64,000 nt of DNA from Platycnemis pennipes (lineage: Eukaryota; Arthropoda; Insecta; Odonata; Platycnemididae). Shown in pieces: positions 1 through 11,639 of this stretch (its first letter is position 1; every line of letters starts with the position of its first letter). Below the pieces are notes generated by a model. The model did no database searches. It worked only from the letters and a program-made list of their open reading frames with translations, and was not told the origin of the DNA. Location: the NCBI GenBank assembly GCA_933228895.1, contig OW121853.1, positions 74,880,645-74,944,644 of the forward strand, given 5' to 3'. A program made the position numbers and the translations under genes.

Positions 1-820
1 ATTCATATATATTCTGATTACGCACACACAATAATTGTATGAGTATGCTATTATATGTATATCACTTTGTGGTATCTTTCTATTTTTACAAGCTCTTTAA
101 ACTCATTTTGACTTCGGAACATGGCTGATGTGTTCATACCACGTTTAATTTCCAAAGTTAGAATACATGTTCATTCCTGCTATTATGTATTCTAATGTTG
201 GTTTAATATTTTCATACTTTGTTTACAACAATTCCTTTGTAAATACACCACTTTGTTTTGAATTTTATTAATATTTGGAAGCATTGTTTTTTATAACACC
301 ATGTCAATAACCAAGGGGAATACTTAAATTTCATAAAAAAATAAGAAGGACCTTGTTGAGGTCTAGTCCTAAATTAAGTGAGTAAATAGGCTTGTAAACA
401 CGTTCCTTCACAAGTACCATTGTCAATGTTAACAACATACTGTAGCGCCACTTTCATGTAACTAAGGGTTTTCTGCTTTTTTTCGAGCAAACTTTTATTA
501 ATATCAATTAAACAAGTGTGGTACGCCCAACACTCTCTTAAAATGCTAAATTATACTTAAAATTGTGCATCCTGTATTGGTTTTTCGTCAAAACGACATT
601 TTTCTGAACAGTATTAATCTACAAATTTTACTGCAACAACAACCATTCTCTGCCGTATGACCACGTATAAAATTGCTGATTTTCAATGTCTAGTTTCTTT
701 AAATATATGACTTTAAGGACACATTATTTTATTGCCAATCGTTAGAAGGGCCAAAAATGAAATTCCCTGAAATTTTCACAAAAACGACATTTACTTCGTA
801 ATTTGATGAAGCCTCCTTAA
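1..820 (-). mobile_element. TTAA-flanked DNA element, copy 2 (truncated by window start)
   Basis: This is the reverse complement of the element at 44072-45555, recognised by long matching stretches, for example the segment around 115 (TTTTTACAAGCTCTTTAAAC) and that around 430-470 (TAGCGCCACTTTCATGTAAC). Its terminal repeat reads GGTGGA.. GCCTCC at 811-816 and is followed by TTAA (817-820), the same end as the other copy. It lacks the R2 insertion found in the other copy, so it gives the empty site for that insertion. It lies inside a LINE-2 fragment that resumes at 821. No coding capacity is visible. TTAA targets are typical of piggyBac and Kolobok elements; I cannot decide which. Confidence 0.8.
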
Positions 821-1405
821 GACTCCTTCGTTTGTCACTCGGTCGATCCATTCATCTTTAAGAATCTTTTGTTGCACTTTTCAAAGCTTTCAGCCTTGAT
901 TTCTCTTCTATTGTTATCGTCCATGCTTCACTGCCATAAAGAAAAAGGTTAAAGAGAAATGTTGTAATGTAGTTCTTCCTTACTTTCAAGCTTGATTATC
1001 CAGCCTTAACTATATATTCTTCTTTTGGTAACGCAATTTTCGCCTGGGGTATTCTACAGTGACAGTGAGTTTCTTGCATCGTCCATCGCTGGTTACACTT
1101 CTTCCCATATTACAATACCCTTTTCACCCCCACCCCTCCCCAACCTTTTGTTTTCCTATTTTAATGTTGGTATTTGTCTCTTCTCTTCTACTCCCTACCA
1201 ATATCTTACCTTTTAATTGATCTTCAGGTGATATCTTGGTCATTGTCCTTTTCATTTCAAATAGTCTTTGCGTCTTTTTATTTCTCTACTATGACCGCTG
1301 TGTCGTCAGCGAATCGCAGCATTCCGATTTTCTCTCCGTGGATATTCACTCGCGAAGACTTTTCTTTGAACCCTTTGATGGATATCTCTTTGTGGACGTG
1401 GCGTC
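821..1405 (-). pseudogene. LINE-2 reverse transcriptase fragment with FADD box
   Basis: Read on the minus strand, the stretch near 1290-1350 encodes IHGEKIGMLRFADDTAVIVE, the palm motif of non-LTR reverse transcriptases with the catalytic FADD box. Downstream (lower coordinates) come decayed pieces of the C-terminal region, including the segment matching IDRVTNEEVL at 830-855. Reading frames are broken by stops and shifts. The full-length protein of this clade would be about 1000 residues, so this is a small remnant of ORF2. The TTAA element at 1-820 is inserted in its C-terminal part. Related fragments occur throughout the window (for example 23983-24712 and 53760-54545). Confidence 0.85.
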
Positions 1406-1576
1406 ATTAATACGGCTCATCCTGCCGTGAAGTCGAAAGCGTGAATGAACTGACAAAAACCTCGGTGAAAACAATGATAGCTTCATTAATATGACTTTTC
1501 CTGCCGTGAAATAAAAGGTTAGAGGGGACGGCAGCTGAATACCGTAAGTACATACAATGAGTACCGAGAAAACAGT

Positions 1577-2230
1577 AAGGGTGGATTGCAAGAACGAGGT
1601 TTAAACCGCGGTTTAGACGGTGGTTAGGGAAAATGGCCGAAACCGCGGTTTTTTGCTTGCATGAACGAGTTTTACGTCAGACGCCGTCTAAACCGCGGTT
1701 CAAAAGCCGCCAATTCCCGAACCTCCTGCTGGGTAGGTTTAAGCCGCGGTCTGCGTTCGCGAGAGACACCAAACATGGCCGGCCGGCACTTTTTGACGTT
1801 CGCGAGGCGGAGGAAATAGAAGAAATTACAGATATTGAGGATGCTGACGTTCCACCGATAAAGATAAACAGATTAATTAGGGACCGAAGTGATCTATTTT
1901 TATCATACATCGATTCAGAGTTTGAACAGAGGTAAAGATTTAATAAAGAAGTAACTCATCAGCTATTGGGAGAAACGAACTATCATATCAGACTTTCGAC
2001 GGACCGCTGGGGATTCCAAGTGCCACCAATTATTTAATTGCTTATGTAATTAAGGTCTTTCGTCACTGCAAGTTTTATTTTAAGGCTTTAGGGGATCAGA
2101 TTGGTGTTCATGAATCAACGGCTTTTAGGTGCTTAATTAATGTACGCGAAGCTCATTGTGCTCATTGGACCTAAATATTACCAAATTCCCCTTAATTGCC
2201 GCAGAATTACATGATGTGATAGCTGGATTT
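1577..2230 (+). pseudogene. PIF/Harbinger-type transposase remnant (N-terminal half)
   Basis: On the plus strand an open stretch from about 1633 to 1932 ends in RDRSDLFLSYIDSEFEQRY, then the frame continues through stops and shifts: FNKEVTHQLLGE, WGFQVPPII, then a segment reading LGDQIGVHESTAFRCLINV. This order (acidic N-terminus, FRF-type helix, VPPIIQLL.LRFFATGSF, GD..GVHQSTASR) is that of Harbinger/HARBI1-like transposases just before the first DDE residue. The catalytic domain is not found, so the gene is truncated at about 2230. The 5' side is GC-rich with palindromic AAACCGCGGTTT motifs that may be terminal or subterminal sequence. Family assignment rests on remembered motif order, not on an alignment. 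Confidence 0.75.
1603..1752. repeat. Cluster of AAACCGCGGTTT palindromes
   Basis: The 12 bp palindrome AAACCGCGGTTT occurs at 1603-1614 and 1640-1651, with one mismatch at 1690-1701 and a weaker copy near 1738-1749. The first and third copies, with flanks, form an inverted repeat (AAACCGCGGTTTAGACGG at 1603-1620 against its reverse complement at 1684-1701). It sits just upstream of, and into, the Harbinger-like reading frame, so it is probably part of that element's 5' end. Confidence 0.75.
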
Positions 2231-2924
2231 TCTCTCTTATCAGGGTGGGCATGAATTACATTTTAAATGTGAAGTAACGTTAAGAAAAAATAACGATATA
2301 AATAATAAAGATATTTGTGGAAAGTATAATGCCAAAAACCCAAAAGTGTAATGCATTTCAATGAACTGGACTTTTATGCAAGGAAAGAAAACTTTTTAAA
2401 AGAAGCGAAGAATTTGTATGTGAAGTGACTTAATTATCAAGGCAGTTAAGTTATTATTTTTGTGGCTGTAACCAGTTTATTCCTTATTTTTGTAGTTATA
2501 TTTTTTGATTGTACGTCTTGTGATTATGTATGTGTCGAGTGAACATTAAACGCCAAAAAATAATTAAATAACCCTATTTTCAACCTATTATTTGTACGCA
2601 GATTGAATAATATCCCTTTACATTGACGTACGTCTGGGCAGGAAATTTTAATGTGCGTGTAGTCTAGAGAATCAATGTCAGGGAAGTTGTTCCTAATAAA
2701 ATTAGGTATCTAATAAATAGATTAGTTCTGTGTTAACTCCATACATTTTCCGAAAAACACTGGCGAAAATATTCAGAGGTTTTTCCCATAGGTTAACAGC
2801 TAAGAATGGGTAATTTCACTAAACTTGGAGCACGATGTTCAATCATCAATCAACTGTACAAGCGCAACCTATTTATCGTTATTTTTTATTAACGTTGCTT
2901 CACAATTGTTGGGCCGTCTTCTTG
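2231..2924. other. AT-rich sequence, nothing recognised
   Basis: There is no open frame of note and no match to the repeat families identified elsewhere in the window. It may be the 3' part of the Harbinger-like element, but no matching terminal inverted repeat was found. Confidence 0.5.
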
Positions 2925-3160
2925 GTGACGTAACAGGTATATAGTTACTCTTACTCGGTGGATCCATTTTATCAATAGATTTCTTCCGTAGCTCCACATT
3001 AAAAATGCTTCCACCCATTTCTTCTCCGCTGCTGTTATCGCCTATGCCTCACTGCCATAAAGAAACACACTATATATGTACGTCCTGATAATTTCATTCC
3101 TTATATATACGCTTGCATTTATAGCTGTAAGTAGATTCTTCTTTTGATAGAATGCAAGCT
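2925..3160 (-). pseudogene. LINE-2 C-terminal fragment
   Basis: The minus strand resembles the segment of the 24157-24699 reading frame around the ESWTMTAAEKKRVEA and LLTAGNTSIEVRKQF blocks, here heavily decayed. The plus-strand text CTTCTCCGCTGCTGTTATCG followed by CACTGCCATAAAGAAA is shared with the other copies. No intact frame remains. Confidence 0.75.
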
Positions 3161-4530
3161 TCTAAAATAGTATATAACGTTTTTAATACATCATCTCTTA
3201 TCATCATGTCGATTGATCGAACATATGTATTTTGTTCTTTGTCTGTGTGTAATATTAGTCAAATTCACAGGAAACAGTATCCTTCTTCCTTCTACCCTGG
3301 ACTTTGCTCTGTTTCTGTTTTACACCCTCTTTAAATTCAATGTGAAGTAAAGTAAATTTATTGCTTTCAACTACAAAAAATACAAAAATACTGAATTTAT
3401 TACAATAAGAGAATAAGAAAGCTGTGTGTGCCTCAAAGGAGAACTTCTTGAATGTCTGGCGACATTAGACTCCACTGTGAAAGAACTTCGCATATCCATC
3501 CATCGGAAATGTAATTAATTTTCCTTGTAGCTCTTTTGCGAACCTTTTGGAACGAAACAGCTCCCTATTCAATAACGGCGTAACAAAATTGCTATTATCA
3601 CCGTAGACTGAATCGATTGAAGCCATATTTTGATGACCCCCCCTCCCCACTCTCGCGTTTTCCAGCATTCTCTCTCCGCTCCATTGAAATTCCCTCCTCC
3701 AATCAGCGGGGTAACTCTTTTAACTGGGGAGGAAGCGAAGGTCGAAAGAGGGAACGTTCAACCTTGTCCCGGGGCAAGGTTATAAGTTTACTTCCTCGAC
3801 CTTTCACTCTTACCTCGGGCGCCACGGAGGGAGATGAATGGCTTTGAGATAAAAATAAAAGCCGTCTATGGCTTCGGAGTGTCTACCATGGTATAATTGT
3901 GATCGATATATCATATCGAGTGATGTCTACCGCGTAGCACTTACGGGTGAATACGCATCGATTGTGAGCACCTTTCGCACCCAATGACCTTTAGCTCGAG
4001 GGCCAGGACATCGTTTGCTTTTGAAACATGTCAGTGGTGACTCACATATCGGTCGCTACGTATCGATCGTCACAATCCGAGACAAACTAGGTCGACAGGT
4101 GTTTGATACGGTTGGTCCTAATAGATTGGTCTTCGCAACCCCTTCCGCTATGAAAACAGGCTGGCTCCGCCATGGATATGCAAAATTCACATTTTGTGCT
4201 AAAAACGTCAAAATATCGAATGTTAGCGTAGGTAGTCATTAATTGTCATGTCATCCTAGCCTTATCATTAATTAGATTTCCCTAGTTCTTAAATAAATTA
4301 AGAACTTTAAATTTGATATAAGTCTGAACGCGTACAAAAAAATTCGTATCGTTAAAAAAATCGGCAATTACAAGGTTTTGTCCGAGCTAATTTCCTATTT
4401 GAAGTGAATGACCAAAACGACTCTTGTGGAGAGCTCAGCGAATTGATCACAAATATGGCGGATGTTGTTGTTGTTGCGACGACCAATCTCGAAGGGGAAG
4501 ATGATCGATAGATATCTAACTTGCGTGTCT
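3161..4530. other. Unrecognised sequence with a GC-richer patch
   Basis: 3640-3840 is richer in G+C than its surroundings and 3880-4120 is rich in ATCGAT-like words. Short open frames exist (for example 4015-4242) but resemble nothing I know. No gene is called here. Confidence 0.4.
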
Positions 4531-6559
4531 AATGGGGGAGTTTATTCGGAACCGAAATCGCTCTTTTATACACGAAATCGTTAGATGGAAACAAATAATG
4601 AATTTTAGAGGAAAAATGTTTCTTGTAATGATTCTACCAGAGCCATTCGGTCATAAATCAATAGTTAAAATAAGCAAAAGGTGGCTCCCACAGAACGAGC
4701 TGCGTTAAGGATATCTATGCCATACACCTCCCGTCCTTGACTGTTTTGAGGAAGAACGGGAGTGGAGCGGAGGTGGGAAGGGGAGGTCTGCCTGAAGAGA
4801 TCCTGTTGCATGCTGCAAATAGCCCACAACAACTGAACAACAAAATATTGTTGCATATATTTTGGTGCGACTAAGTGTGCTCTGTGACCAAGGCTGTATC
4901 CGAATTCATTAGCCATTAGGAATTAGCCATGTTCCTTTAGCCATCGAAGGTGCCTGAATTCCCCGATGACTAAAGGGAGCACGAATTCGGACGAAAGCTG
5001 CAGTGTCGCAACCTACGGTATAACAGTGGTACTTTAAAACAAATGAGTAGCAATAACCTGAATTGAGGTATTTCACTCGCGGTCATTTTTGAAGAACTTT
5101 TGTAAAAGTTCTTTTGTTGTTTTTGGAGCTAAAAGGTTGATCACCGTAGATATTCTGTTTTGAATTAAAAACTATTTTCTCAGAAAATCTACTAGCGTAA
5201 GCTCGAGCGTTGACATAGATTGTTATTATATTATTATTTGATCAAATGCTTACTGTAGCGGTAAGACTTTCTCCATTTTCGCCTATGTCTAGCATTACAA
5301 AGCCTTTATTTCCAGATATTCCAAGTAGCAATCACCTTTCGTTATTATTCTTATATTTCGTTATTATTTTACGTAATGTAATGCTTTTTCCATTATAATT
5401 ACACAAACCTTGTTTTGAAGTGCTTCCATTTCCAACCTAATCCATGGTTACGTCCAAGTGCAATGTCGTACCTAGAGTACATCTACTTACAAATTGTTAG
5501 TGCAGATAATAAAATGGAAAGGAACAGATCTGTTGGTGAAATACCCGGTTTGGTGATGAAATCGGGGCTGACGGTATTGATTTATTAAATATCGGCCGCG
5601 TTTTATTACAAATAATGTACAAGCAGAAGAGAAAACTACCGCACGAATTTCAAAAACTCATATCAGCCAATTCAACCACTTGCCTCACAATTATTGTTTA
5701 AAAAACAGAAAAGCAATTTATCTCATCGAATTCTAGAAATATTTGTGTTCTTTGAATATTTACCACTCCGAGTTTAATGTCTTAGCAAGATATAGTCATG
5801 AATTATTTTCCGTTATACACTTAGGAATTGCCTATTTAATTTATATTTGTCATTTTTAACATCTGAATTTCAATCTTTCTGATGGGAAAAAAACGGAATA
5901 ATATCAAACTTACACATGAATTATTACGTAGGATCCATTATGAGCAGTAATCATCGCGCAAGTAATTGTTTACATTTTGTTGCCACAATAACCAGTCTTC
6001 TACCCTTCGAAGGCGCTAAGAATTATGGGATGGTTTTTAAAGATAGCGACGCAAAAGGATACACTTCATGCTCACTTTGCTGAAGGCAACATTAGGTGAC
6101 TAAATTCGGTGACTAAACTGATGCCTACGAATTCGGACACACTACAAGATGGCTTCCTCCCTACGAAGGGAGCATTTAGGCAGCTAATTGGCGAATTCGG
6201 ACTCGGCCTAAGTGTCTTGATGATTATTTGCTTATTCACAAATTACGATACGGTCGATATGCAATACCTTTCAAAATAATCCGAATGGAGTCTAACAACA
6301 AACTTCCATTCGCAGAGTCAGCTGTGTGTCCCCCATTGTGATCGAGCGAAGGAGCTGCACAGTCTGAGTTGTGATTGGTCGAAGCGGATGACGTACTAGT
6401 CCATTGCACGCCCACTTTTCCGAAAGGGTTAAACACATCAGTTTTTCACCGCTTATAACTCAAGAACTAATTGACGGATCAAAGAACGGAAAAACACAGG
6501 TCTTTTTATTTTAAAAGCTCTATCATATTCGGCATTAAAATATTGGTAAATACCCCATT
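4531..6559 (-). mobile_element. R2 inverted-terminus repeat, split by an insertion
   Basis: Termini AATGGGGGAGTTTATTCGG (4531) and GGTAAATACCCCATT (ending 6559) match the ends of the R2 copies at 10310, 44149 and 58281 in reverse orientation. The left part of R2 runs to about 4808 and the right part resumes near 6291 with the block AGAGTCAGCTGTGTGTCCCC. About 1.48 kb of unrelated DNA lies between, including the element at 4892-6208. R2 has no coding frame in any copy. Confidence 0.85.
4892..6208. mobile_element. Non-autonomous DNA element with GGC..CCGAATTC inverted ends
   Basis: The left end reads GGCTGTATCCGAATTC and the right end, reverse-complemented, GGCCGAGTCCGAATTC. Flanking triplets are CAA (4889-4891) and TAA (6209-6211), compatible with a decayed 3 bp TWA target duplication as made by PIF/Harbinger elements. 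The 1317 bp interior is AT-rich without a recognisable transposase. It is nested within the insertion that splits the R2 copy. Confidence 0.65.
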
Positions 6560-6735
6560 CCCGTGGTAACAATTACAGAACTTTTCAATTGGCACGTTTC
6601 GATCTGCACGGAATTCATTGTTGCCTTATTTCGCCCCTTTTGGTTTGGAGCTGTACTTGAATCAGGTAATCTTGCGTTGTATATACTAGATAACAGTAGG
6701 CTCTATATATAGATCGATAAGTTCCGTGTTAAACC

Positions 6736-7057
6736 CCCTGGGGGTTGTGTTTGAAATCTTCGGGACTGTCACGAATAGGTAACCAAGGAGTCACGTGGTA
6801 TATACAAGAATGGATCGCAAATTTACTGTGTTAAAACCGCTGATTAAAACCTCATTCACTGTTTAAACTTGTGTGTTTAATCTAATCTGGAGGCTCTATA
6901 GTCGAGGCAGACAAGAAAAAACTCGAGTGAAAACAATTTATGATATTGTCAGTAGCTGTTTTTAGAACCAAATTTGCGAACCATTCGTGTTTGCACCACG
7001 TGACTTCTATCTTAACTATTCGAGATAATCCCGACGGTTTCAACTACAGCTTCCCTC
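6736..7057. mobile_element. MITE with long inverted ends (GTTTGAAACCGT family), copy 1
   Basis: The left arm CTGGGGGTTGTGTTTGAAAT continues into GGTAACCAAGGAGTCACGTG. The right arm carries the reverse complements CACGTGACT and GACGGTTTCAACTACAGC. The same arms occur at 55738-56104 and 56101-56415. There is no coding capacity. Confidence 0.8.
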
Positions 7058-8269
7058 TCCTGGACCTACATGGAATTCTTACATGGATCTTATCTTACGG
7101 TATTGTTTCCGTTGCTGCTCTAGATTTCTCGTCTTGAGGCATATGGCTCCGGGGTTATATCTTCGTCCACTGCTGATACCCGACAACATTGGCCACCATA
7201 TCGATCGATAGGGACGGATAGATTTTTCCGATATACTCGTACACCACGTTTTATTATTTAAGATCGCATCTGTTGGTGGCGAGCGGACTTAGTTTGACTA
7301 TTCTTTTAATTTTTATTTCAGCACGGACAATGATATTTATTCGAAAGATAGGAATGCAGCTACAGAATGATGATGTCGTTGAATGGCTGAGGGTATGCAC
7401 AAGTCTTAAGATTGCCAACAGTGTAATGATCTAACTATTGATTGTCCATGTTGAGGTGCAGTTTGATGGAATAATCCTATTTTGCGATTTTATCGAACGA
7501 CCCATTTCCATCTCAATTTTCCCTTCGGTTCACCACAAACACTACATCTTTTCATACCATCGGCAACTGACGTTTCTTTTCCTTTCCCTTCTCTCATCAA
7601 CCAGTACCTACTCATTCCAAAGAGCATATTCACGGTTACGAATACGTTTGTATCTTCTCTCTCATTATTAATTTTCAAAGCATTGATAAAGAAATTTGTC
7701 TCGTGTATACTTTGATATTCTATAGAAATAAAACGTAACTTTGATTATTCTGCATAAAATTTAAAACACCACGCGGTTTTTATCGCAGAATCGAAATTAT
7801 CCGGTGATGTCGATCCTTGACGGAACCCTGGTCGAGTATTGAAATTTAGGTGGAAGAATCTGAGTTACGTTTTTTCAACATTCCACAAAGTTCGATTGGT
7901 GGTAGTTGACTATATTTTGATATGCTATTGAAACGCGCTGGAATGAGTTCACAAGCATTAAAAAAAAACTTATATTGAGCGCAATTTCTTTTATTTCATC
8001 GTTGCTCATTTCTGCATTTTTACCCATGAATAACTCGAAATGGAGCTTCGAAATGATATATGTAGAAGCAAAGGACCGCATGCCCCAATTATTTCGTACG
8101 CACTGCAAAGGGTGTTTTTTATATTTAGTTTGTTTGGATGGAACATGGTGTGACATTAAATAAAGACTACGAATTTAATCTGGTGGAAAATTTAAAGAAG
8201 GGGGAAAATTTATTCATAGTACCCGAATATTCGGCCACTTGTGTATTCATGCGTGCGCAAGTATTTTTT
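7058..8269. other. Unrecognised sequence
   Basis: AT-rich DNA with only short open frames and no match to the repeat families seen elsewhere in the window. 7190-7260 has ATCGATCGAT-like words resembling 3880-4080. Confidence 0.4.
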
Positions 8270-8274
8270 TGTTT

Positions 8275-8372
8275 TAGAAAAAAATACAAAAAAATCACTT
8301 GCCTTGACCGGGTCTCGAACCACTGGCTCCCCCCAGGTGCTTTAACAAATTAACCCACCAAGACCTCTTTCA
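8275..8372 (-). mobile_element. tRNA-derived SINE head (family B)
   Basis: The minus strand shows a pol III type box A region (TTGGTGGGTTAATTTGTTAA) and a perfect box B (GGTTCGAGACC), followed by a T-rich tail. The tRNA fold is incomplete, so this is a SINE and not a functional tRNA. A similar head lies at 32880-32958. Confidence 0.65.
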
Positions 8373-9084
8373 CTGTGGGTAATTAGAGGCTTTAAAGGAA
8401 TAAGATGTAACCGTACTGCTAGACATATTATGTCACTAAGCCGTCGTCGTTATGCGCATGGCGCCATCACAATATTTGACAATATTTTAAAACCACCTTA
8501 CCCCTGGGAGGTAGGCAACATTGTATGAAATGTGGAAATCGGAAATTTCTGAACTTGAAATCCGTTTCGGCATGGTCAAATATTGTCCGATTGAGCTGAA
8601 ATTTTTTTTGGGATGTTTTTTCATACATTCGCATAGGAAAATGGAAATGCCGCCAAAACTTTCAGACTTTCGGTTTTTTGGGACACTCTACCTCGTCCTC
8701 ATCAACGTCCTTATAGACGGACCTTGGGTTGAAGCCGATTTTTATTTCCTCTGTGGAATTTCTGCTGTTGTGAAATTGTGCAGGTAACTTCGTTTAGGGT
8801 ATAGCGGGAAGTTCACGACCGTTCAATATCTTTTTTGTTTTCTCTCACTCATTGAATGGCTATTATCATTCCCAAGAAGTCTCACCCACATCGCACTATT
8901 TTTTGAGTTTTCAATCTGGGAAATTTGAACGAGGTTGCACGTGCGATACTATCAAAGAGGAACGGAATAAGGCTCAGCTTATCGTGTTAGGGAACGTTCG
9001 TACTGGACCGCGAGAGTACAAGAGTGAAGGTTGGCGAAGGTGGGGTACACCGAAAGAGTATACTTACGTGGGGTGAAAGAATTA
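8373..9084. other. Unrecognised sequence
   Basis: No family match and no supported gene. The 8521-8787 open frame has no recognisable features. Confidence 0.4.
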
Positions 9085-9262
9085 ATTATTTTTCTATTAC
9101 CACCGAAAACAGCTCCTATGGCCTTTACACATGGGTATTTAACAATTAACAACGGACGAGCACACGCATCCATGTCCTGAGTGGTGAAAAACCAATTCAG
9201 GCGGGACTCGAACCGCGACCCTAAGGTTAGCAGATGAGGACATAACCGGGGCCGACAAACCG
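9085..9262 (-). mobile_element. tRNA-derived SINE (family C)
   Basis: The minus strand has box B GGTTCGAGTCCCGCC at about 9202-9216 preceded by a box A-like segment (about 9230-9258). A body follows that ends near the AATAATTAATTC stretch at about 9085. Only one copy is in the window. Confidence 0.55.
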
Positions 9263-9855
9263 TAAATGGAAAGTTACGCATTTTATGCTTTTTTAATCAT
9301 TGAAGTGATTTTAGAAAAGTATAGCTATTTTTGTATTCTACAAGCATATATTATCACGTTATTTTGTATGAAAAAACGCATGAATAAATTCATATGGTTG
9401 AGGGGTAAAAAATCTATAAATGGCTGTGACCATGAGATTTGTAATACAGTACGGTAGTACTGCTATCTGACCAAACTTGAATAAACTAATCGATGCTTGC
9501 TTTTACTATGCTTTGTTTCTCCGCGTCCTTAACGTTGGTTGTTATTTCTGTTCTATTGGATCGTGTTTTCATGAATATTAGATACTAATTGGAATTTGTA
9601 GTAGGCATGTATTACGCATAATATTCATCATTCTCCTAATTAGGTGGGTATCACATGAAAATTTTAGTGAACGTCCATGGTGTATGTTTGGTGAAACTCA
9701 CCCCCTGCAACATACCATCGAGATGGCTTTCAAATTGTTTTTAAGATGTAGGAGTAGTTTTTATTTCTCAGATTCCTCGGCCTCACGTTAGTTATGCTGT
9801 AACTAAAAAATAACTGACAGGATATTGTGGAGGAGTTTATAATTTGCCCTAACTT
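9263..9855. other. AT-rich sequence, nothing recognised
   Basis: No repeat family or coding signal identified. Confidence 0.4.
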
Positions 9856-10230
9856 AAGCACTCGCATAGCGGGGGCGGGAGGGGGTGTGCGAATAGAATA
9901 AGGGGGCGGAGAGTAAAGGGTGGCTGTAGGGATTAGCGCAAGAATAGGAGCAGGGGGAAGGCGTCAAGGCGAGGGGGGAAAGTGGAGTGGAAGGAGAGGA
10001 AGGAATGAGTCGTGGAGAGGGAGAGAGAGGGAGAGGAAAACAGGGACGCGGTGCGTCCGTCTTTTGTCTCCGCGTCACCCGAAAGACTCGCCCACTCTCC
10101 CCAGAATGTGGACGCGAGCGGTGAGGATATTTATAAGTCTACCCGCCGCCGCCGCCGCCGCCGACGTCTTGCGCTTGAGATCCGCCAAGGACCCCGATTC
10201 CCCGTCTTAGGCCCGAGAGGCTAATATCGC
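9856..10230. other. GC- and GA-rich block with TATA-like motif and GCC run
   Basis: The block starts purine-rich (GGGAGGGGG, GAGAGGGAGAGA) and becomes CpG-rich, with TATTTATAAG at 10129-10138 and a pure GCC microsatellite at 10142-10162. This resembles a CpG-island-like promoter. No downstream exon could be identified and the open frames through it are low in complexity, so no gene is called. Confidence 0.5.
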
Positions 10231-10309
10231 TCCTTACGCATTCGGCGCAACATGATGGTTACAATTGTAGTTTACGCAACCAGGCTCTGATGCAGAGTAT
10301 GATGATGGC

Positions 10310-10847
10310 AATGGGGTCGTTTACCATATTTTTCTTACTGTCGAATCTGATAGAGTTTGTAAAATAAAAAGACCCGTATTTTTCCGTTTTGTGATCCGTC
10401 AATTATTTCTCGAGTTATAAGCGGCGAAAAACTCATGTTTTTGAACCCTTTCGGAAAAGTGGGCGTGGTGCAACCTCTGACGTATAACGACTTCGTCCAA
10501 TCGCAGCTGAGTCCGCGAAGCTATTTTGCCTTATCGCAATGGGGGGGACACAGCTGACTCTGCCAATAGGACAGTTGTGACAGCATCTGTGCGAGCAGAC
10601 CTTCCGAGAACCCCCCTCCACTCCCTTCCCTTCTCCTAAAAGTAGTCAAAGACGGGAGGAAAATGACGTCAATGTCATCACAGCAGCTTTTTCGGTGGGA
10701 TTCACCTTTTGTTTGTTTTAATTTTTGATTTATGAGTGAATGGTTGTGGTTAGAAGATTAATTTTTTCACTAAAATTCTTTTTTTGTTTCTATTTAAAGA
10801 TTTCATGTACAAAATTGCGATTTCGGTTCCGAGTAAACGCCCCCATT
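10310..10847 (+). mobile_element. R2 inverted-terminus repeat, copy a
   Basis: The element starts AATGGGGTCGTTTACC and ends GTAAACGCCCCCATT, so the ends are imperfect inverted repeats of about 16 bp. The internal blocks CTCGAGTTATAAGCGGCGAA and CCCTTTCGGAAAAGTGGGCG are shared with all other copies. There is a conserved TGACGTCA word near 10663. It abuts a LINE-1 fragment on the right. Confidence 0.9.
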
Positions 10848-10854
10848 GTAGGTA

Positions 10855-11400
10855 ATGTGATGTCTATTAGGAGAACATAGTTTGGAATCATTATCGTCAG
10901 ACTGTAGGTTGAAATATAGACTCTATCTCTTAAAAAATAATTCTCAGACGATATTTTTGCTGATGACGTTAAAGAGTTTTTTCGAACTCCAGAGTCCCTA
11001 TGGTCTGTGGAATTTGAGCATAAAATTAGGGTTTTAGGTAGCTGAACAGACAGATTTTTAAATGTCTTTCTTTCCTCTTGCCATTAGAGAACTGAGAAGC
11101 CGTGAATGTGTTCAATAACATATACATATATAAGTTTATCGATATGTGCCTAGCGTAGTATGAAGACTTTAAGGTAACCCAATCAACAAAGCGTCTATGT
11201 ATGGTTGGTGGATTTTTACTATTCCTTTAAAATTGTTATGGTTCGGATATAAAGCTAGTAATATTCTTTAAGCGTGACAGATAATGCATATTTGGTGAAT
11301 ATTAACCCCTGCGACCTATCTTAAGGGTGGTTTTCAGGGTATTATGTAATAATACCCTGGTCAAGGTATAATACGCTGAAATATTTATAGATGTAGATGG
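10855..11400 (+). pseudogene. LINE-1 3' end, subfamily B, decayed
   Basis: Sequence matches the copy at 11640-12250 (AGACTGTAGGTTGAAAT, then the C-terminal block that in better copies reads RTDRF..S.FPR.IRD). It ends in the tail GATGTAGATG at about 11391-11400, the family's characteristic 3' repeat. The coding frame is destroyed. Confidence 0.8.
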
Positions 11401-11639
11401 GGTTAACCTACTACTTTAGTAAGGTCTGCATCCATTTGTCTACGTACCAGAACACATCTTGTAAACACTCCTGAGATGGTTGTGACCCAAAATACCCACG
11501 CCTGTCTCCTCTCCATCATCCTCTTCATACAGATGCCATTGTTATTCATGAAGTCCTAAGGGTCATTGACTGCATCCCTCCTATCTACCCTCTCTACCCT
11601 GCTTAGGCTACTGAATAAAAGTGACTATCATGTGTAAGA

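Noticed and set aside
8290..8370. tRNA gene on the minus strand
   Set aside because: Box B is perfect but the acceptor and anticodon stems do not form; it continues into a T-rich tail like a SINE.
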